A DNA stretch of 64,000 bases, taken from the NCBI GenBank assembly GCA_029964075.1, contig CM057136.1:15488381-15552380 (forward strand), given 5' to 3'. This document shows, one piece after another, positions 1 through 13,800 of this stretch. The first letter of the stretch is position 1. Every line of letters starts with the position of its first letter. The notes beneath the pieces are model-generated. The model saw nothing but the letters and a program-made list of their open reading frames with translations, had not been told where the DNA came from and did no database searches. The position numbers were made by a program, and so were the translations under genes. The DNA is from Patiria pectinifera (Eukaryota > Echinodermata > Asteroidea > Valvatida > Asterinidae).

Positions 1-428
1 CTTTTGAGCTCAGTATATTGACCTTTAAACTACAATCTGAGAGTACTTGTACTTACATTTTGAAATCAAAACATATTTTGCTTGCGATATTTTGTTGACG
101 ATTAGGATCAAATCTGCATTTTTGTTTTATTGTATCCCACTTCGAATTCAAAACATGGCACTTAAGTCTCCCGATGGGTCGCGTCGGAGCGGAAAAAATG
201 TAAAACACTGTACGTTTTTACAAATCGAAACCTACTTCAAAGAAGAGCCAATGCTCACTTCCATTAGTGCTTTCCGTGATTTTTCACAGCACAAGCAGCG
301 ACATACATAAAATGTACGTATCAGAAATAATTCGTTAAAGCATCATGTTAGCGCCCACAGGAGACCGTCGTTTCTTATTTAATATGATTCCGTTCTCCAA
401 TGGATGCTTGGGCTTTTCTTCCTTTCAG
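1..428. other. Presumed intron of the first CLCA-like gene
   Basis: No exon is visible here. The matching interval of the downstream paralog holds an exon at 14028-14148, but nothing similar is seen in these bases, so the equivalent exon must lie off the left edge. The stretch ends in a pyrimidine-rich acceptor (ag at 427-428). Confidence 0.5.
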
Positions 429-3420
429 CGATTGAGGTGACCCTCCAGCGGCCGAATGGGACGATTATTGACTCCTCCTACGACGGCTTCGGCGAGGAAC
501 CGAACTTCAAGACAATCATAGTGAAGATCGAAGGACAGGCCGAGGTGAGGGTCAAAGTTCAATTCAATGCGATTGCCGTCTCCGCTTTGGGATTATAGAT
601 GGCGCTTTTTAGCCTCCTCCATGTACGTGCACGAGATGATCAATCTCAGAAGTTTGCGAAGGAAACGCCAAGCACTTTTGGAAACTAATCCCGTAACGTG
701 TGCACGTGAACACGAATTCCATCACCTTTAAACAAAATGTATCACTTGACAGCTTCGATCTTGAAAAAGATGATGGGTACCAGCGAATGTTTGTACGGAG
801 TCCCGGGACGGACACATCACATGCGCGCACCTTATAGTAAAAGGTTTGGCCTCTTTTGGCCTCAATGGAAACCCAGCCGAATTTTGGGCATTGCTGACAT
901 GGATGAAATTTCACAAAATAATGTTTACATATTAAGAGATTGGTTAAGCTTATAATGATTGAGCGTACAGGGTTCAGAATTAAGGTCGAGTCGATTCTCA
1001 TTCCATCCTTTGTTTCGACCCTAGCGAGCCTACAACAATATTGATGTATGTTTGTTTGTTTGTTTGTTTGTTTGTTGTTTGACATTGACGTCATCAACAG
1101 GAGGGACTCTGGGAATTCACAGTAATCAGCAGGCATGAACAACAGGTCGCCATTGCTGTCTCGTCCTACCCAGCAAGTGATGACGTAGACCCCATCATCG
1201 TGACGTCAGAGCTGAGCGGCTCCATCACAGCCTTTGAGCGAGGCGAACCGTTGGTGGCGTACGCCGAGGTTCGTCAGGGCTTCAGACCCATGATCTACGC
1301 CAATGTCACGGCAATCATCGACAGACCAGGCGCTTTTGATCCAATCAGACTTCAGCTACTTGATAATGGTGCAGGTATGTGTCATCCTTTCCTAACAATT
1401 ATGTGTTTCCTCAGCCAATTTCTTGGCGATTCTGTAAGAACACACCTGTGTCCCAATCAGACACTATACATTTTTTTTAAAGAGTTGCTACTTATAAAAC
1501 TACCCAGAAGTCCTCATGCATTGACGGAATCGACGGGACCAAATAGGCCTGAGACCTAATGCCGTCACGCTTTGTTAACATGTGCGTTTTCCTATGGGGT
1601 AGACGGTCCCTACTTCGTCGGGCGTCCCGACTTCGCTCCCATAGGAAATCGTATATGTGAACAAAGCCATTACGTATTTAGGTCATCGGTCAATTATTAG
1701 TACAGATTAAATAGATTCGAAACTCTTGTGGCTGTTATGTTCATAAATGAAAGCTTCCATTATTTCGAACAGGTGCGGATATCACCAAGAATGACGGGGT
1801 TTACTCGAGATCCTTCACTGAATTTACCGGCATCGGGTACTATGGGATACGGATAGACGTGAACAACAACGGCGGAGAGGCCATCATTTTGGAGTCCAAT
1901 CCTTACTCAAAAGCACGTCCGATTGTGCCCCTCGACAAGATCTATGACCTACCGGAGATTGGTAAGTGACAGCTCATTCGCTTAAGAGTTCATCTGGCTT
2001 GAACACTTCCTGATTTGTTTTCACTCTTTCTTATTTCTCCTTCTCCGCAGGTGGTATTAAGATCCCACCTCCCGGTGCCCCACCAGCAGAGCCAACAGGA
2101 ACGCCTGCCCCGGCGTTCAGTCGTGGTACATCGGGCGGCTCAAGCCGTGTACCTGAAACACCTCCGGGCTTCTCGCCGGGTGATGATTTGTTCCCTCCAG
2201 GAGACGTTCTTGATCTCAGAGTCACGAACACCTCGTTCCATGATAAGACTGTAAGATTGGTTTGGACAGCACCTGGAGATGATCTTGACAACGGAGCAGG
2301 TATGTCCCGACTTTGTCTTAAGATTCGTTTTAAAATTCTTGAGCACCAAACATTTCAAACCGTGGGGTCGCTGGTTAAGAAGTGCTAGATTGCTACATAC
2401 ATAATATGAGGCTATAGGTATCGCTGTCATGGTGGCCTGTTTAGCAGACACTAACAAGATTTAGAAGCTGACTGAAGAATGACAAAATATTGGGCATTTG
2501 TAATAAGTTTCATTCTGGTCCAAACTCCGTGGTTCTGATAACCGCAGATTTCAGCGCTTGATCACAAGTCTGTGTTTCCAGCGCCTACAGCAATTCGGCA
2601 TTATCTCTTTAGTAAGGGCATATAAGCATGCGCAAAAGCCACAATTCCTTATTTACCCGAGAATTACCCGTAGCCTTACTCAGACTTCGTATTTACAGTT
2701 TGCGGAGATTCTTTGCTTTGATGAGCAGAGCCATAAAAAATGAACCTGCTGTGCTTAAATTGTCGGACTTCTGAGAAATGCAAATGACAAAAAAAGTGTT
2801 CTTTCGCAGCCTCCCGTTACGAAGTGATCCGTGCCGAGTCCGTTCTGGCCTGGCAGAGCGACCCGACTCCGGAGTCGCATCTGATCCTCAACTCCAGTCA
2901 CGTGCTCGAAGGGAATCTCTCGGCACCTCAGGAGTTCGGAAATCGGGAAGAGTTACTGGTCCTGGTACCCGTGCCCCAGGGAGCCAGCCTGGTCTCGTAC
3001 GCATTCGTCCTGCGCGCCTTCGACGACGCCGGAAACCCATCTGGGTTTTCTAACGCGGCACAGGCCGTGCTCAGGGAGTACGTCCCCCAACCCCCAACAA
3101 CCAATCCAACCCCTGCCACCCTGCCACCCCTACCCCCTGCCACCAGGCCACCCCCTGCCACCAGGCCACCCCCTGCCACCAAGCCCCCGCAACCCCCTGT
3201 CACCAAGCCAGCTCAACCCGAGGGTCTGTTGGGCTGGCAGATTGCTCTGATTGTCATCGGTAGCGTCGCCGTTGTTCTCTTGCTGATCGGGGGAGGAGTA
3301 GCGGCGTTTAAGTTCCCAAACCTCAAAGACAAAAAAGTGACGCATTCAGACCCTGGGGACGAGGAGAAGAGAGGTATTGAAGGAGAATATAACCCAACTT
3401 TTGCAGTGGCAGAGATGTAA
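429..3420 (+). CDS. CLCA-family protein (calcium-activated chloride channel regulator), 3' part of gene
   Basis: Five exons join in phase: 429-544, 1101-1374, 1773-1961, 2051-2299 and 2810-3420 (stop TAA). They encode about 480 C-terminal residues of a CLCA-type protein: the beta-sandwich region after the VWA domain, a GADITKNDGVYSR block typical of the family, the fibronectin-III-like segment (LVWTAPGDDLDNGA), a Pro/Thr linker with repeated PPPATRP units, one hydrophobic segment (GWQIALIVIGSVAVVLLLIG) and a short cytoplasmic tail. CLCA proteins are secreted or membrane-tethered self-cleaving metalloproteases that modulate chloride channels. The protease and VWA exons lie upstream of the window. 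The four internal exons have the same lengths as exons 11-14 of the next gene (116, 274, 189, 249 nt), showing tandem duplication. The family call is firm; the exact ortholog is not resolvable. Confidence 0.88.
1046..1076 (+). repeat. (TTTG)n microsatellite in intron
   Basis: About six TTTG units lie in the intron before the exon at 1101. The paralogous intron at 14520-14780 keeps only a trace (TTGGTTTGTTTGACAATGACG), so the repeat grew or shrank after duplication. Confidence 0.7.
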
Positions 3421-3460
3421 GGCCAATAGTTAAAAGGTTAAGTACAACATGATTGTCTGA

Positions 3461-3466
3461 AATAAA
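3461..3466 (+). promoter_or_regulatory. Candidate poly(A) signal AATAAA, first CLCA-like gene
   Basis: AATAAA lies 40 nt after the stop codon. A second candidate at 4061-4066 has a counterpart in the downstream paralog, so alternative 3' ends are possible. Confidence 0.4.
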
Positions 3467-3640
3467 CCCATTATAACCCATGGGTTATCAAAATCATCGA
3501 TTAAATACTTCCATTTGATTTTACAATTGTATCCATGTTAAACAATAACAAACAATTTTTCTTTCTTTTTTAACTGATCAGTCTTCGTTTTATGGTAATA
3601 TTTAGAGTGAAACCAATCCGGTGTAGGACTTATATGAATT

Positions 3641-3720
3641 ATTTTTGGTGTATTAAAGAAAATTCTGGTGTATTTGAAATATTTCTGGTGTATTCGAAAC
3701 ATTTCTGGTGAATGTGAAAC
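3641..3720 (+). repeat. 20-nt tandem repeat in the 3' UTR or flank
   Basis: Four imperfect units, each carrying TTCTGGTGTATTYGAAA-like sequence, start exactly 20 nt apart (GGTG at 3647, 3667, 3687, 3707). The paralog has a looser version at about 17246-17310 (GGTGAATTTGAAA), so the repeat predates the duplication. Confidence 0.6.
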
Positions 3721-4060
3721 CTTATCTGTGTTTCAAATATTTTAATTAGGTGCATCTGATCATTTGGTGTACTAATGTTTCCATCGTATCAGAGATTTCA
3801 TTTAGACAATTGCAGACGATGAAAGTGAATTTTGAAACGCCTTACTTAATTTGTGTAACTCCTTTAGTAGTGATAATTGTTTCCACTCATAAGTTGGAGT
3901 CTTTTTTAAAGGTGAATTGTTACTTGATATTGTGAGTTTGTTTTAGCTTGTGTAGGCCTATAGTTTGGGTGGGAATTTAAACGAAAGAACAGAGAAAAAC
4001 ATTTTTAGGTGAATTGAGAAATTTGGAGATATTTTAGGTGAATTGTAGCTGGCCTAAATC

Positions 4061-4066
4061 AATAAA
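4061..4066 (+). promoter_or_regulatory. Conserved candidate poly(A) signal AATAAA
   Basis: The context is AATCAATAAAGTGTA. The same motif and context recur at 17607 downstream of the second CLCA-like gene, followed in both by a shared block containing GGCCAATTGAATTTGGTCAA. Conservation between duplicates makes this the more likely main 3' end. Confidence 0.5.
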
Positions 4067-7000
4067 GTGTATTTTAGACTTGCATTTTAATAGTAAGGCC
4101 AATTGAATTTGGTCAAGACGAATATGCAAACTATGGTGGTTACTAATCAGAGTTATCAATCGTTCTGAGACTCCCCCATTATAGCTGACTGTGATATACA
4201 TGATTATCATCTTGTAGGTGTAAACAAAACAGAGAGACTCTAATTATTAATTTACTGATATGGCGCTTTCTTTTTCTGTTGTCCAATGCACAACAATGCT
4301 GTCTTAGAACAATTGTAATGCCGATTGTCCAGCTTCTATTGTTCGCGGCGTAGTGTTTTTATCCAGCAAAATGCACACGAGATAATTATCGGATATCATT
4401 CATCACGCGTGCTTGCATATGCCCAATTTATATTTTTTTAAAATACTAGGAGCCAAGCGCAAGCAATATCGGCATCACGTTAAATAGTATCTTGGCAAAC
4501 CCGTCGATGCCAACATTTTTCTATGCTAGCAATTTGTGTTTTTAACAAACCGTTTAAATCTTCTCATTTTTGTCCCCATTTAAATGACCAAATACAACAA
4601 TACCGAGTTAGGAAGTCAGTAGAAAGCACTACATATATTGACGTCATCCAAACTTATTGAGGTTAATTACTATTAAGGACAGGTTTGTGTTGGATGTTCA
4701 CGCAACTTTGCATTTGTCATTTGAGGACGAGGCCTATGCAATTGGCCTTATTCACGAGTCGGCCATATTAAATTGAAAGCGAGGTAAAATCTTCATTTTT
4801 GGAACTTGCGAAGAGAAATGAAAGCAATGACATAAAGTTAATTACAAATTAATACCAGTTTGCTCTGATGAATGATTTAAAATTTGTGATTAACCATGCC
4901 TAATGTTATCAGCAACATTAAAAAAAAACAGATTGAAAGTGAGGCCTAAATAGTCTGGCACCATCCCATTCAACAGTTCACAATTTGTTCAGGGAACACG
5001 ACCAAAATGGCAACCTCGTGCCCCGTGGGTACGATCTTGCAGCGCCATGTTGTTTCCCATCATGCCTTGCGCGATCGTAACCCCTGGAATTGTTTATTTT
5101 AAATATACCAAAATACGGTACATTATAATTAGGGCTGCAGTTTATCCGTTTTACGTGCCGACGCCATCTTTAAAATGTTAAGAGTTGTGATTTTGAAAAA
5201 TCAATCCTTTCAAACACAACGTTTGGACGTTGTGTTAATTAGCAAAGATTTGTATTAAATGTACGTATCCCTTTCGTGCCTTTACAACCACAGATACAGG
5301 GGTTTTTTAGCGAAAAACGCTGCTGACATGATCCATATCGTACAGGCTTCGCGACTTTTGAATCATAATTTTTTTTTCGTAAGTGACGTTACGTCCAAAG
5401 CTAAGCACGCGAGCGCCCTCGCATTATGGGCGCGCCCGGCGTGCAATCTTCGAAATGCCCGCGCAGTACGCTGTGAATAGCCATTCAATGTCATTTACGT
5501 CATCATCACAGCCAGGGGTTAGTGTAAGGAACGAGCACGCGCCCCTGGAGTCGAGGCTGCCAAAATGGCTTCCTCGTTCATTCAGGGAACACGACCAAAA
5601 TGGCTTCCTCTCGTGAATAAGGTCCATGTATCTAAACAAAATAAAATTAAAAAAAAATGAAAGCGCATGAATTTCAGTGTTCACGACGGGGTTTCTGAAC
5701 TGCTGGGTCCTTTATCACGGTTTTAAATACCATTCTCGCCTGGCTGTGCTTATACAAAAAGGAACGCCTCCCAGAAGTTCAGGTGTCAAGGGGAACAAGG
5801 GCAAGCATTTATTAGTTTGATTGTGTATAGTATTATTGCTGGCATTGAAGCCGGCGGCCCGCGCCTTTTGCACACCGCTGTGCACGTACCCAACCCCGTA
5901 CTTGCAGGAATCGACTCCGCAAACGCTGACCGTCACAACAGATCGAGAGGTGTATTTGACCAACAATTCCGGGCACTTTTACGGGTAAGGAATACACATA
6001 ATTGGTTTGCGATTGTCATTGTTCAATGCATCTAGGATATCACAACGATAGAGTTTTCATACTCATAAGCTGAGCATGTGGAAAAAAAAGAATTATTCCC
6101 AGTTTTTAGTTTAAAAAGCCCAGAAACAATGTTGCAACCTGACGCCACTTCAACGGTTGTGTACTAAGTCTATGGAGAGTCAAGACATTTCCGTAAGTAT
6201 TTCTTAACAAAATTGGAAATGTTTCTCAGTCCCAGATTCATGTTTTATCATCATTTTTGCAATAACTGACCATTGATATGAAGAAAAATTGGCGTCAGGT
6301 TGCATTTTTCCCCCAAAACCCACTGTCACCCAGTGTGCTTCAGGCCTGAATTAGCTTACTCCTCCAAAATGAAAAAATCACTTTTTAAACTATGTAATTC
6401 AATAAGCGGTGAGGACTCCAAGTAGCTTTATTGTAATAAGGGTGGTGTAGGAGTATTATGTACATGTACAAGCGCCTACACTGCACGCCATGTTATAGAG
6501 CATGCACGAGTGAGCGAGTGATATTTTCACAGACGATCAGTCCATGCATAGACCAGTGGCTGAAAGTCTCACTTATTCTGTGTTGACTTTTCCGACACAT
6601 TCTGGTCATTATTGTTCTTTGTCTTTCTGGTTTGTATTTTAATGCGACTGAGAAGTCATTAAATACGGAGAAGTCATTAGAGTGGTTTTAAGCTGTTTAA
6701 GTGGGCATCTTCAAAATGTATTTTATTTACTTCGACGGTGCAAATTATTTGGCTGTCCCATGGAGTATGTATACCGTGTAGCTAACTGTGCAGCGGTACG
6801 GTGAGCACGGACTGGTGCACACGAAAGGGCCAAATATAACCGTAGAAACGTGTTTATGTTTAATGGGCTGTATCCTGTCCGAAATGAACTTTCCCGAATA
6901 AAAGCATCTTGGGTCATTGACCACGAAGAAGTCTAATAAACAATATGCAAATTTTGTGATTACAAAGGATTGCCAAATTCCTACAGACCGTCGTAGCAAA

Positions 7001-7379
7001 AAGGTATGCCTCATAAATACAGGCGTGTGTTTGTACGATTATTGAAGGTGTCTATGTGATTATGGCACTGGTATATACTTTTTCCTGTTAAAAGTATATA
7101 CATGTACTAGTTGAAAAGAACATAGGCCTAATAGTGGTGATGTACAGGCCACATACGATGAAAATAATTAATAAGGAGGGCCTCTCACATCTGTAATTGC
7201 GGCACTAAAGTGATTATGTTAACAGCTTAAATATTTATGCGACACCAAGACAAAGTTTGATTTTAATATGAATTCGGAGACAAGTATTTACACGATTTTT
7301 GTACCTTGAATTTTAGAAGGAGGTAGGCCTACTACTACGAGTAAGGCGCGGGTTGCGGCCGAAAGGCTTCTGAATGAAT

Positions 7380-7503
7380 GCAGGATCACCCCTGATGTCA
7401 TTGCACACCTCCTCGATCGTGTCTTGCGCAAAACGACTCCTCGATCGTGTGTGTAGCGCCAAACGATCGAGGATGTGTGCAATGACATCAGGGGTGATCC
7501 CGC
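7380..7503. repeat. Near-perfect palindrome with ~41-nt arms
   Basis: The left arm 7380-7421 (GCAGGATCACCCCTGATGTC...) is repeated as its reverse complement at 7463-7503, with about two mismatches. The loop holds a second direct copy of CTCCTCGATCGTGT. Read on the minus strand from about 7570 through the right arm, the frame stays open and looks protein-like, so a coding fragment may have been captured and inverted. Confidence 0.75.
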
Positions 7504-7830
7504 ATTCCTCCAGAAGTTTCGATACCGTCTCCAGCGCAGTATCGACACGGAGGACGCCAAGTCGAAAGTGGTGGATTTTTGAAGTGACTGTTGTTTTCGT
7601 ATGGCGTTTAAATTTCACCCTCTTGCAAAAAGCTGATGAAACTCGCTCCATAAAAGCTGGTATAGGTCAACCTATACCTGACTTTGAAAACAATTGTTTT
7701 CTTTATGTTCACTGGTGTGAAAAAGGTAAATGTTATACATGGGCCTTTGAAACCTGTAACAGGTATTAAATGCAATAATGGCTATTTTACTGTGTTTTCA
7801 TGCTGAATGTTTGTTTGCCTGTTTTTTTAA

Positions 7831-7839
7831 TCAGGCACC
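7831..7839 (+). promoter_or_regulatory. Probable splice acceptor just upstream of the start codon
   Basis: A pyrimidine run followed by TTAATCAG ends at 7834, five bases before the ATG. This suggests the start codon sits near the 5' edge of exon 2 and that a noncoding exon 1 and the promoter lie upstream. Confidence 0.45.
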
Positions 7840-10800
7840 ATGGCAACAGGATTCAAGTGGGTTACCATAGTGCTGATCGTACTCTCCGTGAGCCAGTGCG
7901 CAGACTCGTTGACACGACCTTCATTCATTGAATTCGTGGACAATGGTTACTCCGGCATCACTGTGGCAATTCACAACAGAGTGAGCGAAGACCAGGCACT
8001 GATTGACCGAATCAAGGTTTGTTTCCCGAGTCGCAAATTTAATTCACCTTTGTGAATTTAGCTAGGGGAAAGTTGTACAAAATTTAATCCTTCATTGCTG
8101 ATTGTAGTTTTCTGAATTTTGAAGGGGGGAATAATATCCCTGTTTTTTGTGTTTTGTTTTGTTTTTAATTGTCGCAGTATAAAGTGTCGTCATTAAAGCA
8201 GTAAGTTCCAGTAGGAGCCTGCACCAAAGCCTAATCGTGCAGTTACGCCCCTCTTAAAACAAGAATTGTATTATTTAGTCTCGGGTCTATAATGGTTACT
8301 TAGTCAATTCATTTCAGTCATGGAAACCATGAACATACTCGCCAACTTTTACTTAATTTGACCGACCAGTATTTCGGCACAAACCGCGCATGATTTAGGG
8401 TTTTTTTTCAAGGACATTTTTTAATTTGTTGGCAAACAGTACATGTTTACAGAGGCCTCGAAGTACCTGTACCAAGCCACGCAGAAACGGGCCTACTTCC
8501 GAAATGTCACCATCCTCATACCCAAGACATGGGCCAGCAGTCCCGAGTACGAGCTTCCGGGTGGATTGACCTTTGACAGTGCCGACGTCATCGTGGCCCC
8601 GCCCAATCCGCGCTGGGCCCCGCTGCAGTACACCAAGCAGTACGAGGGTTGCGGTCGGCAGGGCGTTCACATCCACTTCCTGGACGCCTTTCTGACCGAT
8701 ACGAATACGGAGACTTTCTACGGACCCCTTGGTTAGTCACTATTAAAATCGCTTGAATGTTTGCATTTGTGCGTGGTACTTTCCTTATCTTCCATATCTC
8801 TGACAGTGGAGTCGACCACACCCAGGCCGACAGGTGGAGTCGACCACACCTAAGCCGACAGGTGGCGTATGCTTTACTTCCTTCATTGCCCCTGGAATGT
8901 CATTTCTGGGGTTTCGTCCCACCAATAACACTGAACATCCTTTGTGATATTTATGTTTTGTTTTTGTTTATTACGTTGCCTCATCAGGTGTCCGATCTTC
9001 ATCCGAGCTGATTTTGTGGAACACTTGTTTTTCATTACCAGAAATAACACATCTTCTGCTGTAATATTTTAGACTTTTTGGAAGCGCCTCTTTTCCATTA
9101 TCAAAATCAACTAACACAACCCTGTTTTCCTTCAGTTCCCCCCCCCCCCCCATTATGTCATTCTGGAAAATTAAAGAAAAGGTACCCCGACTTTGGAAAC
9201 GAGTTATCATCTCGATTTTTTATGGTTTTTAAAATTTCAGGGCGCATTCTCGTGCATGAGTGGGGTCATCTTCGTTGGGGGTTATTCGACGAGTACCCGG
9301 ATGCTGTGGGAGATCCCGATTATTACCAAGAATACTACTTTTCGCAAGTGACACAACAATACGAAGGAGTGACGTAAGTTGAGAAAACCAGTAGGTTTAT
9401 GAACATTATTACTACCCGAAGCTGCTTATTGACACATTTCCACGTACAGCAAAATCATTTAAGTGGTATGGTTACAATTTAAATAGCAACATTAATTTGA
9501 ATTTGAACATTCAAAATATTCAGCCATGGGTATCTGGTTAGACATCCTCGTTCCCTGTCTTCTCTAGATGTTCCTACGACTACGTCGGCCGGCCGCTGAT
9601 CTACCTTCCCGAGAGCTTTTCCTACCGTGCCTGTGCCGGCAATCCGAATGTTGGGTACGAGGATGGCTGCATTTTCTTCGTGCTGATGGAGCAGAGTGAC
9701 GTCACTTCCTCCATCATGTTCGGCATGTATCATCTCGATCCTGTGAGTCTCCAATCTTTGACTTTACTGCAACATCAATGCGGTGTTAACACCCCTCATT
9801 TCCATACACAGACCGGACAGCGTGTGCCCATACGCCGTATTTTCGTATTTTCGCTTTCGGACCAGTTCACCCCAGTCTTCCCAAAATGGCTGCCGATATA
9901 CAACCGTTCTACGCGTACACAGCGCGCCTCTCGAACCCATGAGTTTGACTGCAACATTACTGTGCATGTGGTGCGAACACTGTCTTTTCTGGGGAGGATA
10001 CATTGTCTTCCAAAGTAGTGGGGCAGATAGGGAATTATTTGGTTGGCATTGTTCACTTTGAAGATAAAAGCATGAAATTTGGCACACAGTTAGAGTATGT
10101 CTTAAGGAAGATAAATTATGTGGCTATCCGGTTCGTAAGTGACTCATGCCGCGCGCACACCACACTGATTTAGCGCCATTGGGATAAAAACACAGTTGCG
10201 TTAACTTCCGGTTCCATTGGTGCCATGCTACACCATGTACAGTAAATTGAGATGACGTCACACTTACGAACCGGATAGGGCCGGCCATCGCAGATGTGTC
10301 CTTTGAACAAAAATATAGGTAAAATAACAAGCAATTTTCAAAAATGGCTGGCATTGCTTGTTATTCTACCTATATTTTGTCTAAGGACAAATCTGCGATA
10401 GCCTTATAGCCAAATGTCTTTCTCATGACATACTCTGACTGTGTGCCAATTTCCCGGCATGCTTTTATCATCAAATGAACATTAATCCCATTACATATCT
10501 GCCGAACTACAGGGTGAGTAAAAAAACCCTGAAACCCAAAATTTAGGGACCATTGTTTTAGTGAAGATCTGCATGTATAGTACTCTCCAAATCTAGGGAA
10601 AAACCCAATTCATAAGCTTTCTTTTAGTACAAGAATCATTCAAATCACTTATGTACTTTTCAAGTTCGGATCACAGAAAAGGTGTACGTTCTTTCAGCAA
10701 AACGAAAACAAATCACATCGGGATGTGTTTGAATTGTTTTCGTTTTGCTGAAAGAATGCACACCTTTTCTGTGATCCGTGGAAAGAACTTTAAAACGGTG

Positions 10801-13800
10801 GTTCTGTTTAAAATTCCATAACTTGGAAAAGTACATGAGTAATTTAAATGATTCTTGTTACTAAAAAAGCTTATGAATTGGGCTTTCATATCCTAGATTT
10901 TGAAAGGGCTACATGCAAAACTTCACTAAAACAATAGTCCCGACATTTGGGCTTGTTTTGTTTCACTCATCCTGTATTGGGAAACCCAACGAGAAGGTAT
11001 AGAATAAACAAACCGATATCAACTTTAGATTTAATCCAAATTAACAATCTCCACCACCAGAAAATCAATTTCTGTAATGACACCGAGGAGCGGGACAAGC
11101 AACATAATCCAGACGCGCCCAACAAGCACAACCGGCTGTGCAATAGGAAGAGCAACTGGGAGGTCATACTGGGTCACAACGATTTTGCAGGTAGGTCACG
11201 TGGTATTGTTGGAACTCGCCGAAGAATACCTAAGTTAACGGTGGGCAAAAGTATATTGATAAGAGGGATCGGAAAGATTCACAATGGGCCAACAGGGCGC
11301 CACCAAACGCCTGGAACAGGCCACTTCGTTTTTCGTCTTGAGAGTCGCCATCCTGGCCTGCATAATAGACTTATATTATGCTTCCACCATTTTAGTCATG
11401 TTCCCTGTATCTCAAGAACAGAACTGAATGATAATGTTTTTGTGCAAAAAAGGAACTAGACTATTTTCCCCTCCAGCCTCTCTTTGGTTACATTGATTTG
11501 AATGGGAAAAAAATCAAATGGCTGCAACATGATAATGGTCTATACCATCGGCCAATCATCCTAACAGACATATGCCGCTATTGGCTGTGGCTTGAAATTA
11601 CACACGTGTCTATGAAAGTGGCTGCAGCCGCTACCATAGACTCGTATGTAATTACGAGCCGTAGCCAGGTATAATTTGGACACGGCCTTTACAATCAAGA
11701 AGTCTCGTAAACAAAACGTATTGACAGAAAGGATACCAATTTCGTGCGTAAGAAAAATGCTTAAAGAAATTATGCCAGTCCTCGTCACCTCTTGCAATAT
11801 ATCTTTTTTTTTCAACCAGCGAATGACGACTTTTTCCATGATGCCGTGCAAAACATTTGGATGTCGTGATCTCTTGAAGGCGCCCTGTATTTATCATAAC
11901 TGCTATTTAAGGAGACTTATATTTTCATCTTTATTAATATTTTACAGGGGGAAGCAATCCACCGCGTGAAATCAGCGAGGAAGATTTGGTGCCAACATTT
12001 ACCTTGGTTCAGCACAAGGATATCCGAGTCGTTCTGCTATTGGATACCTCGGGTAGCATGGACGTAAGCTTTCATCATTAACAAAATACCACTTTCGCCA
12101 GACTCTGAAAACTGTCTGACTGAAGATGTATAGTGTTTTATGCTAGATTCCTAAATGCATGTACATGAGACAGTTTTGCCTATTCAAACAGACGAATTTT
12201 AAATTGGAATTGAAACCAAAGTTCTCAGTGCCAAGCCATTGCATGAATTGGGGACCTTTTTTATGTTACTATCAAAAGAAAGGCACCCCTCAAATTCGTC
12301 AATCGGTTGAGAGCCCGTCCCGCCCGTCCCGTGGGTTGTCTATCTCCATGACGTCACACTTAAAGTGGACGTCATTTAACTGTACCACGCGCAATGCACA
12401 CGGAGTGGTAGAACAAAAGCTTTGGAAGTTTATAGACTTTTCGTGACTTTTTTATGGAATTTGACAGAAAAGGTATTTGTGAATTGGGATAATAGTTTGA
12501 TGGAGCAGTTGTTAACGTGATGTTTAAAACCGGTAAGGGGCATAACGAAAAACCAAGCATAACATGAAAGGGAGGTTTTTAGTAAAACAACATTTTTTCG
12601 CAAGAAAATTCGAGATCGGATGTCTTGCGGATCTGTACAGAGTCTTCAGTTTGCGACAGTGCAGTCGTGCATTACAGTCACATATCGAACTTTCATGTTA
12701 GAGTTCTAGTAAATCGTTTCTTTCTTTTTTTAAATCTTCTATTCAGAGTCACAATAAGTTTACGAAGATGACTAGCTCCGCTTACAACTACCTGTCGTCC
12801 ATCGTGTTGGACGGGAGCTTTGTGGGGATCATAGAGTTTAACTCCAATGCCAATATTCTGCAAACCCTAGTGGAAGTGAACGGAACCGAAGCTCGCCTTG
12901 ATCTCACGGCAGCACTGCCTCCGAAAGCTGAGGGATGGACCGCCATAGGCCAAGGGCTTTTGAAGGCCATCGAGGTAGGCTGAACGAACCAAAGCCTCCA
13001 GTTTAAGAACTTAAACCTAAGTTGCAGAGCTTGTAAGTAAGCTTTGAAATCTCCATGCAATCGTGCACTTCTCGATTGAAGTTGTTCCTCACTTTTCTGT
13101 CCTCCAGGTTTTATCTGACCATGAAGATGGTACCCAGGGAGGTATCATCTTACTGGTCAGTGATGGGGAAGAAACGCATTGGCCCTTCGTTGCTGACGTC
13201 ATGGGTGACGTCATAGCCTCGGGTGTCATCGTTGACACGCTGGCATTTGGCCAACAGGCATCTGTTCTGCTTCCTGATATTTCCGAAGCTACGGGTAAGT
13301 AGCTCAGAAGTGTTATCACAGCAGTGGCATGATATTTTGAATCGTAAATTTTACTTAAGCTGGTAATTTTTGTGGGCTTAAATTAGCCGAGGATCTGAAA
13401 TGAGATGAGAGAAGACAAACAAAGTATCTGACGCTAGTCGGGCAAGTATCTCTTCTTTGTATACTTTTTGTACTGATAAGGGTTGAGGATTTACAGTTTT
13501 GTGATGAAAAATTAAGGTAGGATAATTCTTTGAGTTCGTGTACTGTCGGTTGTATGATAATCATTTCGCTCGACCTTCGAAGGCGGTAAAACATTCTTCT
13601 ACTCGAACGAGCCTGGATCCAACACACTCTACGAGGCATTCGCAGCAACCATGGAGAGCGGTGATGTCATAGATTCCGATAAACGTGTGCAGGTAGGCAA
13701 GCACGAATTTGTAAATGTATTACTTCTTTATTCGTTACACTTCTGAAATACACGAAGAATCATGAAGGGAATGAACGACAAAACCAGTGTCAGCCCCACC

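Larger units (their letters stand above)
4090..7839. other. Intergenic DNA between the first and second CLCA-like genes
   Basis: No protein-coding exon is supported. Up to about 4190 it is still similar to 17640-17790, marking the end of the duplicated unit. At 4742-5622 the motif GGCCTTATTCACGAG at one end is inverted at the other, and GGGAACACGACCAAAATGGC occurs twice (near 4994 and 5585), suggesting an old ~880 bp mobile element. A palindrome lies at 7380-7503. The remainder shows nothing recognisable. The bases just before 7835 look like a splice acceptor, so a noncoding first exon of the next gene may be hidden here. Confidence 0.5.
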
